From positions 1 to 64,000 of IMG/VR virus record IMGVR_UViG_3300010885_091183: a stretch of 64,000 nt of DNA. One strand, given 5' to 3'. Position 1 is the first letter of the stretch; every line of letters starts with the position of its first letter. This document shows positions 8,127 through 14,576 of the stretch, in pieces. A program made the position numbers and the translations under genes. This stretch comes from a virus. The notes under the pieces are model-generated. The model saw nothing but the letters and a program-made list of their open reading frames with translations. It had not been told where the DNA came from and ran no database searches.

Positions 8127-9598
8127 ACTAATTGTCTGAATTTATTGACAAAATACTTTCTGGCTTCAAAAGTAGGCAGAATGCCAAGAAGAAGGCGTGC
8201 TGTCTTGTCTAATTCCTCAATTTTTCCAATATTTTGTACTTTTACTTTATCTAATTCATTTTGATGATAAGTTTTACTGTCGCCTTCTGGCTCTGCATCA
8301 ACATGGGCTTGAAGCATTTTAATTATTTCATCCTTTAAATTGTCAAGATTCATTTTTCTTGCAGTCTCGATTAATTTTTTTCTTTCTTCTTCAACAGACC
8401 AGTCGGTTACAAGACGATTTAGCGTATTTGTTGCTTTATCTTCTTCGGTCTCTTCAGATTCATCTCTGAAATCAGAAGTCGTAGCAACATCGGGAGCTTC
8501 TGATTCTGAGTCTTCTGGGCGACCTAAATCAGCAGATATTTTTTCAGCATCGGAAGATGGGGTTTCAACATCTGGACGAGGCTGTTTACGCTTTTTGTTT
8601 TCTGGAGAGGGCGTGTCAGCAAGTGGCTCTGAAGGCATTTCTGCATCTGGCTTGGCAGAACGCTTCTTCCTATTTGCAAAAATAGTCTTGGAATGTTCAA
8701 CACGAGATTCTAGTTTTTCTTTGGAGTTAATCAAATCCGAATCGAGTTCGAGTCTCTTATCTCGAATAAGCGATCTTGAAGTATTCAAAGAAAGCATATC
8801 TTTTCTAGGATCTCCTAGACGAAGAATCCAAGGCAACGGGAATCTTCCTTGCAACGGGAATTTTCCTTTATGGCGTTCACTTCTTGATACTGCACCACCA
8901 CCATATTTATTCCAAGCCATTTTTTGACGAGCATTTAAAGAAGCCCATGCAATTCCTTGGGTTGGTGGTTCGGTGTAACTAAATTCTTTTGGTTCTTCAG
9001 TAGGTTCTTTTTCTACCTCTGTGTCGGGCTTTGCGCTTGGGTCTACTGTATCTGAGGGAGGAGTGATGGGTTCTATCTTTCGGGGGAAGGAGCTCAAAGA
9101 AGGCATATGGAATTTTTTTAGAGCAGGAACATATGCTCCCGTCAAAACCTTGATCAATCTGTCTTTCAAGTTTTTGGCGTGTTTGTTAATGATCTGAACA
9201 AGCTTCAGCTTTGAATTCTGGTCTGTTGCTGGCGCTGCTGTTTTGACTTCCTCTTCGAGCAGATCACAGCATTCTCTTAGAATTTTATATTCATCCAGAG
9301 ACAGCCTATTGTCAACAGATTCCGTAGTTGCACCGAGATTGCCGTACATATTCCTATGACGGTAGGGATTTTTGTCGCTATAGGCACCATGCCAGAAATT
9401 GGCAAGAGAATTTTTGAAACGATCCCACAATCCGGGTGTTTTAAGTCCTTCTCCACTTAGAAGTTCGCTCTTTAATTCACCGATCCAGTCATCAACAATT
9501 TTTTCAATTGCTGCATTTATTGCCGGATCAGAAGCGACTTCTGCCTCGTAGAGCTCAACGCCCCTCGAGTTGTTGCGATAATCTCTAAATCTCAACAT
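8117..9598 (-). CDS. Large charged protein with capsid-targeting-like N-terminus
   Basis: 493 residues; no catalytic family recognised. It begins MLRFRDYRNNSRGVELYEAE: an aromatic, basic segment followed by L-Y-E at residues 16-18, the form of a T4 capsid-targeting sequence and cleavage site. Residues 20-150 look helical. Residues 270-400 are highly charged and low-complexity (Lys, Pro, Glu, Ser, Asp), and the C-terminal 90 residues are again helical with IEELDKTARLLLGILP. A good SD (AAGGAGA) precedes the start. An internal or injected head protein is a reasonable inference from the N-terminus and composition. Confidence 0.7.
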   Translation of the reverse strand: MLRFRDYRNNSRGVELYEAEVASDPAINAAIEKIVDDWIGELKSELLSGEGLKTPGLWDRFKNSLANFWHGAYSDKNPYRHRNMYGNLGATTESVDNRLSLDEYKILRECCDLLEEEVKTAAPATDQNSKLKLVQIINKHAKNLKDRLIKVLTGAYVPALKKFHMPSLSSFPRKIEPITPPSDTVDPSAKPDTEVEKEPTEEPKEFSYTEPPTQGIAWASLNARQKMAWNKYGGGAVSRSERHKGKFPLQGRFPLPWILRLGDPRKDMLSLNTSRSLIRDKRLELDSDLINSKEKLESRVEHSKTIFANRKKRSAKPDAEMPSEPLADTPSPENKKRKQPRPDVETPSSDAEKISADLGRPEDSESEAPDVATTSDFRDESEETEEDKATNTLNRLVTDWSVEEERKKLIETARKMNLDNLKDEIIKMLQAHVDAEPEGDSKTYHQNELDKVKVQNIGKIEELDKTARLLLGILPTFEARKYFVNKFRQLVHG

Positions 9599-9629
9599 AT
9601 AATCTCCTTGTGATTATATATTGATTTTT

Positions 9630-10088
9630 TCAATATTGTTCGCTGATGTATTCGCCAATCTTTTTCAAAGACATCAGACACGAGTCGAAACGGTGAAAAT
9701 CGCTGGAAATGTATTCAAGAGCGGTCTCATCAAACCTGTCCGAAGCTGTGTTATCAACCTCGAAATAGATCGATTTACCTCTTTTGCCAACCACTTTGTA
9801 CTTGTGCATGAGCAGATATGCTGCTGCTCCCAGATCGGTTACAAACCTGAAATTTTTGGCTTGGAAGGAGTATTCACCGATTTTCTTGAGGCTCATGATG
9901 CAGGCATCAAATCTATGAAATTCGCTGGAAAGATAATCAAGAGTCAATTGATCAAACTGTTCTGAAGTGCAATTTGCATTAAGTAAAAAATAAATTTCTT
10001 TACTTTTTCTCCCTGTGACTTTTATATCATGCATGAGAAGATATGCAGCAGCCCCTAGGTCGCTGACGCTTTTTTGATTACACTTCAT
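9630..10088 (-). CDS. Tandem-duplicated DUF5659-like protein
   Basis: 152 residues from ATG at 10088, chosen because AAGGAAAAAG lies directly upstream; the in-frame extension runs into the next gene. It consists of two copies of a roughly 65-residue unit, each starting DLGAAAYLLMH and ending with SLKKIGEY, about 70% identical. The pattern (helix, glycine turn, YF strand, then a helix with an FHRFD segment) resembles the DUF5659 family of small phage and bacterial proteins of unknown function. The two-unit form suggests an internal dimer. It is transcribed just after the actin-like ATPase gene (22 bases), so a partnership is possible. Confidence 0.75.
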   Translation of the reverse strand: MKCNQKSVSDLGAAAYLLMHDIKVTGRKSKEIYFLLNANCTSEQFDQLTLDYLSSEFHRFDACIMSLKKIGEYSFQAKNFRFVTDLGAAAYLLMHKYKVVGKRGKSIYFEVDNTASDRFDETALEYISSDFHRFDSCLMSLKKIGEYISEQY

Positions 10089-10110
10089 TCTTTTTCCTTC
10101 TTTCTTTGTG

Positions 10111-11115
10111 TTATCCAACAGCAGCTTCTGCTGCCAAAAGGCACCCACGGCTTACAGAGTACAGAGGGTCTGATGGTTTAATGATTGTGCCAATTTTGAT
10201 TGGTAGGTCTGCCTGAGAAATTGTCTCCCTAAACAGTTCTCCGAAACCGTTAGGAGAGCTTGTGCCTCCTGCAATTACGACATCAACTGGAGCGTCAGTT
10301 CTGACGGTCTTGGTAACATCTGAGAATCCTTGCTTGAGCCCAGTCACGGTGTGTTCAATCATAAGCCTGTATTGCGTGTGGATTGCTCTTTCAACAAGGT
10401 TTGTAGGTTGCTTTGTAAGATCAATCTTTGTTTTTTCTTTATTGATAAAGCTGATACTTTCGCCAGTAGCCTTGGCAGCTTGACGATCAATCCAGTCGCC
10501 GGAATTCACGATTGCAAACTTAAAGGCAGGATTGCCATACATGGCGTAGCAGACATTGATCATGCCACCACCAAATGACATGGCGATTCCAGTAAATGCT
10601 TTTTGAGCCAATTCTGCATAGACCAAAGCAAGAGCTTCATTGATTGGATGCGCATCAACCTTGTAACCAGTCTCGTTCCTATACGCCTTGAAAATGGCAT
10701 CGAGGATTCTTTGGTGATAGTCTGCGTCTGTGTCTTGATTGATGGCGTTGGATGGAACGCAATAATATAGGACTTCACCGTCTTTTTTGACATTGTCGAT
10801 CAAACTATGCATCATGATGCTCATGATCTGGAAAGCGTCTTTTTCCTTGGGATTTACACAGCCGTGAATCATAGGGCGCTTAAGTTCGAGTGCGCTCATG
10901 GTGTAGGTCATATTAACCGCCGCCTCACCTAGGGCATAAGCTACTTTTTCCCTTTCAATCAAAGGAACACCAGCGGTTTTCATCATGTTGAAAACAAATC
11001 GGTTTTCCAAAGGAAGCTCCAAGAAGGCATTGACTTCCCTCTTGTAGGAAAAATTTCTTTCTTTGTCTCTGGAACAACAAACCAAGTTGTAAGTCCCGCA
11101 ATCGAAACCTAACAT
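10111..11115 (-). CDS. Actin-like ATPase (ParM/StbA/MreB-type)
   Basis: 334 residues with the actin/Hsp70 fold signatures: phosphate-1 loop LGFDCGTYNLV at the very N-terminus, phosphate-2 loop MSFGGGMINV (about residue 180), and the adenosine motif VVIAGGTSSPNGF (about 285). Length fits ParM-type segregation proteins. Filament-forming phage proteins of this superfamily can position or segregate phage DNA. An excellent SD (AAAGGAGAG) precedes the ATG. The neighbouring small genes (11160-11396 upstream and the DUF5659-like protein downstream) are the obvious candidates for an adaptor of the ParR kind, though neither shows a recognisable DNA-binding motif. Confidence 0.85.
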   Translation of the reverse strand: MLGFDCGTYNLVCCSRDKERNFSYKREVNAFLELPLENRFVFNMMKTAGVPLIEREKVAYALGEAAVNMTYTMSALELKRPMIHGCVNPKEKDAFQIMSIMMHSLIDNVKKDGEVLYYCVPSNAINQDTDADYHQRILDAIFKAYRNETGYKVDAHPINEALALVYAELAQKAFTGIAMSFGGGMINVCYAMYGNPAFKFAIVNSGDWIDRQAAKATGESISFINKEKTKIDLTKQPTNLVERAIHTQYRLMIEHTVTGLKQGFSDVTKTVRTDAPVDVVIAGGTSSPNGFGELFRETISQADLPIKIGTIIKPSDPLYSVSRGCLLAAEAAVG

Positions 11116-11159
11116 TTGGACTCTCCTTTTTTTATGCTGTATATACCAATCATTTCACA

Positions 11160-11396
11160 TCACTCTTTTTTCCCAAAATCCACCTTGGGAAATGCGCTAA
11201 AATCTGGAATTTCCCACTCAACCTTGTCCTCTTTTGGTTTTTTGACCGTAGGGACATAATTTGTATCTTGTGTATTTGCAGATACATCAAGACCGTTTGC
11301 GTTCAGGTTGATAGTAAGTTCAAGTGCAATAGTTACTTGAACTTCACCATCCTGAGTCACAACTTTGACGCTGTTTGGTCTGATTAAATTTGCCAA
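11160..11396 (-). CDS. Small unknown protein upstream of the actin-like gene
   Basis: 78 residues, read from a TTG start at 11396 with AGGTG seven bases upstream. N-terminal half is beta-like (VKVVTQDGEVQVTIALELTINL). The C-terminal half is polar with Pro, Lys, Glu and ends in DFSAFPKVDFGKKE, a disordered tail. It lies 44 bases ahead of the actin-like ATPase in the same direction, so the two are probably co-transcribed. Function unknown; a filament adaptor is one possibility. Confidence 0.55.
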   Translation of the reverse strand: MANLIRPNSVKVVTQDGEVQVTIALELTINLNANGLDVSANTQDTNYVPTVKKPKEDKVEWEIPDFSAFPKVDFGKKE

Positions 11397-11481
11397 ATTT
11401 ACACCTGAAATACTTGCTCCACATTCAATATAGTTAGTTCTACAATATTAAAAATAGCGCTATTTTTCTCGACAAAATAAA

Positions 11482-11507
11482 AAACCCAGCCAATAAAGGC
11501 TGGGTTT
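11482..11507 (-). terminator. Rho-independent terminator after the 11526-12104 gene
   Basis: A perfect 10-base stem AAACCCAGCC / GGCTGGGTTT with a 6-base loop. Read on the minus strand it is followed by a T-rich tract. It lies 19 bases beyond the stop of the minus-strand virion-like gene and separates it from the actin operon. Confidence 0.9.
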
Positions 11508-11525
11508 CTTTAATTGATTTTTAAT

Positions 11526-12104
11526 TTAGCTAAGGCAGGAACTCTTGACGGATACGATGACTTGAATTTCGGCATCGGTTCCGCTGGAGTTGTCGAATGC
11601 CAACTTGGTTACGGCAAGGTCGCCATAGTTGAAAACTTGAGTATCACCAGCTTTGAGGTCAAAAATCGCTCCGGTCATGCCGTTGAGTTTTACTCTCACA
11701 TCGCCGCCAGAAGAATTGGTGGAGTTGATCTGTACAAAATTTGCTGTGGAACCTGTATCTCCAACAATATCGCATACATTATCGACAAAATCCGATCCAT
11801 CGTCCACGGTCAAAGAATAGACCTTAGGATAGTTATTTTCTTCATCCACTTCGCTGTAAATGGAACCATCATCGGTAGTTACTTCGATGAAAGCTTGATC
11901 GGCGGGAAGATTAGGCACCGCAAATTTCTTCCAGTAATTGCAGTCCGTGAATGTTTCGCCATCGAAAAGTTTGCGATAAATTCTTTTTGGTCCAGTCACG
12001 AAAATAGTGCGCTGGACGCTTGTAGTAAACTGGCCCAAAGATTGGGGATTCATATCCAAGCCACCTTGAGTGCTGTTGTTTAACTTTACTGTAAATACGC
12101 TCAT
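11526..12104 (-). CDS. Probable abundant virion protein (192 residues)
   Basis: Beta-rich protein (many Val, Thr, Ser, Asp, Gly; few charged helices) starting MSVFTVKLNNSTQGG. It has its own expression unit: a late promoter element CATAAATA about 50 bases upstream, a very strong SD (AAGGAG) and a perfect terminator right after the stop. That combination usually marks a structural protein needed in many copies. The region GDTQVFNYGDLAVTKLAFDNSSGTD looks like a decoration or fibre-type beta domain. I cannot name the family. Confidence 0.65.
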   Translation of the reverse strand: MSVFTVKLNNSTQGGLDMNPQSLGQFTTSVQRTIFVTGPKRIYRKLFDGETFTDCNYWKKFAVPNLPADQAFIEVTTDDGSIYSEVDEENNYPKVYSLTVDDGSDFVDNVCDIVGDTGSTANFVQINSTNSSGGDVRVKLNGMTGAIFDLKAGDTQVFNYGDLAVTKLAFDNSSGTDAEIQVIVSVKSSCLS

Positions 12105-12152
12105 TTTTCTCCTTGGAGTTTTTTATAAGCAAAAATTGCTACCTCACAAGTG

Positions 12153-12160
12153 TATTTATG
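12153..12160 (-). promoter_or_regulatory. T4-type late promoter element CATAAATA
   Basis: CATAAATA on the minus strand, about 49 bases upstream of the ATG at 12104 of a strongly signalled virion-type gene. It just touches the 3' end of the preceding minus-strand gene (stop at 12165). Confidence 0.55.
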
Positions 12161-12164
12161 CAGT

Positions 12165-12788
12165 TCAGGCAGGAATGCGAAGAATTCCAGAAGCAGGAAA
12201 CATCTTCTTAAAAAGATTTTCACCAAATCCTGTGGGAATAAGAGTAACTTTTTTGCCCTGAGACGCAGCCTCGTAAAGATTTTCGTTCTCGACACCAACA
12301 ACCCAATCAAAATCATCTATTTTTTTATTGAAGTGCGCCTGACAACCTTGTTTTCTGATGTAATCCAAAGCGTGTGTGATTTGATTTGCATTCAGACTTC
12401 TTGTCGGAAGATTAGCTGTAGTTAACAACAGGCACGACCCCTTAATGAGTTCAGGATGGATTATGTTATTGCAAATTGGTTGAAAAGTTATTTCAGATTC
12501 CAACATCAGTTCTTCAACTGGATGTTTGTTGATTTCCGTATAAATTTCACGAATATAAGCGAATTTTTGTTTCTGTGTCTTGAGAGACGATGCCGAGAGA
12601 GTTTTTGACTCATTGTTCAGCAAGTACATATATTCATCTTTGCAGGCTAGATAAACTTGCAATCCTGCAAAGGTCTTTTCCATGATTGGTCGCAGCAAAC
12701 GAAGTTGCACGATATATTCTTTGCAATTTCCAAAGTAAACAATGCAATAATTGTCTTTGATTTTTACATATTCAGGAAGTGGAATCAT
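12165..12788 (-). CDS. Unknown protein, possibly glycosyltransferase-like
   Basis: 207 residues from ATG at 12788 (MIPLPEYVKIKDNYCIVYFG). A longer reading to 12911 exists but would run antisense through most of the small plus-strand gene. The first part (CIVYFGNCKEYIVQLRLLRP, then FAGLQVYLACKDE) and the end (DDFDWVVGVENENLYEAASQGKKVTLIPTGFG) look like a two-lobed nucleotide-sugar-binding Rossmann fold as in GT9-type enzymes, but no diagnostic residue is certain. The start codon shares the palindrome CATG with the divergent plus-strand gene. The SD is weak. Confidence 0.6.
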   Translation of the reverse strand: MIPLPEYVKIKDNYCIVYFGNCKEYIVQLRLLRPIMEKTFAGLQVYLACKDEYMYLLNNESKTLSASSLKTQKQKFAYIREIYTEINKHPVEELMLESEITFQPICNNIIHPELIKGSCLLLTTANLPTRSLNANQITHALDYIRKQGCQAHFNKKIDDFDWVVGVENENLYEAASQGKKVTLIPTGFGENLFKKMFPASGILRIPA

Positions 12789-12948
12789 GAAAAAACACCA
12801 AGATGACGCAAACTCAGGAGTAGAGGCTTTGCAAGCTTTTGCATCGCAGTTTGGTTCTGACGATTCTTTTACTCGCTTAGTAATGGAAATAGTTCTTGAA
12901 GAACTTTTCAATCAGAACCCAGAAAATTATAAGAGTGAGAAACAATAG
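12787..12948 (+). CDS. Small acidic unknown protein (53 residues)
   Basis: MKKHQDDANSGVEALQAF with GGAAGTGG upstream. The ATG overlaps the start of the divergent gene within CATG. Helical, acidic in the second half (VMEIVLEELFNQNPENY). The stop TAG overlaps by one base the GTG start of the next gene, so the two are coupled. Function unknown. Confidence 0.6.
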   Translation: MKKHQDDANSGVEALQAFASQFGSDDSFTRLVMEIVLEELFNQNPENYKSEKQ

Positions 12949-13313
12949 TGGCTACTACGAATGTGAATCTTTACCTATATTTGGGACGAAGAGACAAGGC
13001 TGGAATTCGTATTTTTGCAAAGTTATTCGGCAGGCCCATTTTGGCTAGTCGTGTTGAAAATCTGGATATTTTGAATCTGCCAGTTAACTGGACGAGTGAA
13101 ATCAAACAAATTGTTTACGATAACAGGATGCTTTGGGAATTATGGCTGGAAGCTGCTGATACCTATGATTTGCTTAAGGCATCGCTCAGGAACAGAGGTT
13201 ATTCCAATCTGCCCATGAGCGAACAGCCTGAGTTTGTGGCAAGCAATTTTCCTACGCCAGTCGTTAATGTTGCGAATCTTCCAACCAGAATAATTATGGT
13301 TCAGAAGGGCTAG
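12948..13313 (+). CDS. Unknown protein (121 residues)
   Basis: Read from a GTG start overlapping the stop of the gene before it. It begins with beta strands (TNVNLYLYLGRRDK) and has a central helical part rich in Leu and Trp (DNRMLWELWLEAADTYDLL). No family recognised. Its TAG lies in a CTAG palindrome that is also the stop of the convergent minus-strand gene. Confidence 0.6.
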   Translation: MATTNVNLYLYLGRRDKAGIRIFAKLFGRPILASRVENLDILNLPVNWTSEIKQIVYDNRMLWELWLEAADTYDLLKASLRNRGYSNLPMSEQPEFVASNFPTPVVNVANLPTRIIMVQKG

Positions 13314-13615
13314 TCGTCTGCACGCTTGATGTGCATTTTATGGATCATGAAGTTTCCACTATCGACAGAGACATACATGTAATACCCATTTTCTTCTGTT
13401 ATAGTACCACCATGTTTTTTGAAGTCTTTGGCAACTTCTGTGATATCCCCTTCTTGTGCTTCAATTCTTGAAAGAAGTTTTTTGATGGGTATTTTGGATT
13501 CGACTTTTACACCAATCATGCTGTTCTTGCGAGCATCGTTTTGGTGAGACATCCATTTTTTGAAATCACTAAAATTAAAAGGACCAAATGGGTCCGTGTC
13601 ATTCCTTGTGTTCAT
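13310..13615 (-). CDS. Unknown small protein (101 residues)
   Basis: Starts MNTRNDTDPFGPFNFSDFKKWM. After a short Asp/Pro leader it carries FNFSDFKKWM, similar in style to the aromatic N-terminal segments of the candidate capsid-targeted proteins but without a clear (I/L)-x-E. The rest is a small alpha/beta domain with KKLLSRIEAQEGDITEVAKDFKKHGG. Its ATG overlaps the stop of the 287-residue gene upstream by 4 bases. Function unknown. Confidence 0.6.
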   Translation of the reverse strand: MNTRNDTDPFGPFNFSDFKKWMSHQNDARKNSMIGVKVESKIPIKKLLSRIEAQEGDITEVAKDFKKHGGTITEENGYYMYVSVDSGNFMIHKMHIKRADD

Positions 13616-14475
13616 TTTTCACCGCCTTGTTGAAAAAAGGAAAACATTTTTTCCTCAGATATATATTCAGCAAACTCATAATCTTTACCACTTGAACAAT
13701 TGCCGATCTCATAATCAAAATAAGGGTGGCTTTTCAACCAGAAAAATTGACCGTCAATTAAACCATTTACTATGTTTTGCTGAGGATACTGATACAAACC
13801 GTTTTCGAGCTTTTCCGCACCCGGCCTTTCAAGTTCAAAGCTGTTATCGCAACAAAACAAAAGAATATTTAATGCTCCAAATTTGACAGCGATATGTATT
13901 GCTGCACAAATTGGATTTCTATAATCATCAACCTGCCAAGCAACATCTTTTTGGCCAATACTCGCATATTGTTTTTCATTGACTGGATAGTATCTGAATT
14001 TTTGTCCACGATAAAGGGTCATGAATTTGTGATTAGTTCTAATTGATGCGACAACCCTAGGCAGAATTCTAAGCCTTCTGGGAAAAAATCTCATACATTC
14101 TTCGTAAGGATTGTTGGCTATGTACCAAGATGGAATTCTATTCGGCAGATTCCATTTCGACAAAGCTCCGTTAACAGCTATGATCGTTACATCTTTTGGC
14201 AATTTGGCCAACAGTTGTTGTTTTTTTTCAAATTCATATCCGTCCGACACGATGACGACATTCGTCATACTGAATTCTTCTGTATCAATCCAAACATATT
14301 TGTTCTGTGCGTTTCTCACTTCATTTTCAAGAAAAGTAAAATGATCTTCTGGTCTGATTGTCTTGTTGATGTCAACAAATGGCACTTGCTCCAAACAGAA
14401 ATTTCTGACCCACAGATTCTGGGGAGTCAAATAATATTGGTTGCCATCATTCGTTTTCTTGATAATTGGTTCCAT
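13612..14475 (-). CDS. MptE/Maf-like DUF115-type protein (glycan-related)
   Basis: 287 residues. The central pattern, VVIVSDGYEFEKKQQLL then IIAVNGALSKW, followed later by AAIHIAVKFGALNILLFCCDNSF, matches the layout of DUF115/Maf-type proteins (flagellin glycosylation and pterin pyrophosphokinase-like Rossmann proteins), in which a beta-strand-glycine segment is followed by a 'G-x-x-I-x-L-x-G-x-D' segment; here the last Gly is Cys. I infer a sugar-transferase or nucleotide-sugar-binding role, in line with several other sugar genes in the window. Confidence in the family is moderate. Confidence 0.55.
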   Translation of the reverse strand: MEPIIKKTNDGNQYYLTPQNLWVRNFCLEQVPFVDINKTIRPEDHFTFLENEVRNAQNKYVWIDTEEFSMTNVVIVSDGYEFEKKQQLLAKLPKDVTIIAVNGALSKWNLPNRIPSWYIANNPYEECMRFFPRRLRILPRVVASIRTNHKFMTLYRGQKFRYYPVNEKQYASIGQKDVAWQVDDYRNPICAAIHIAVKFGALNILLFCCDNSFELERPGAEKLENGLYQYPQQNIVNGLIDGQFFWLKSHPYFDYEIGNCSSGKDYEFAEYISEEKMFSFFQQGGEK

Positions 14476-14538
14476 GAAATATCATAGTTTAAAACTTATT
14501 TGTCTTAGTCATATAAATTGCGCTCAGACTAACTCCGA

Positions 14539-14568
14539 GTAAACTAGCAATTTGTTGCTATGATTTAC
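14539..14568. other. Stem-loop between the Pro-rich fibre gene and the DUF115-like gene
   Basis: TAGCAA-TTTG-TTGCTA with an outer GTAAA/TTTAC pairing and small internal loop. It lies just after the stop of the minus-strand gene at 14577 but is not followed by a strong T-tract on either strand, so it may be a weak terminator or mRNA-stabilising hairpin. Confidence 0.4.
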
Positions 14569-14576
14569 TTTGTAGA

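Noticed and set aside
8340-8927. Plus-strand reading frame of 195 codons opposite the 493-residue gene
   Set aside because: It is Ser-rich mirror sequence of the charged low-complexity coding region on the minus strand, with no ribosome site.
12789-12911. 41-residue N-terminal extension of the 12165-12788 protein
   Set aside because: It lies antisense to most of the small plus-strand gene, which has its own SD and start coupling; the start in CATG is simpler.
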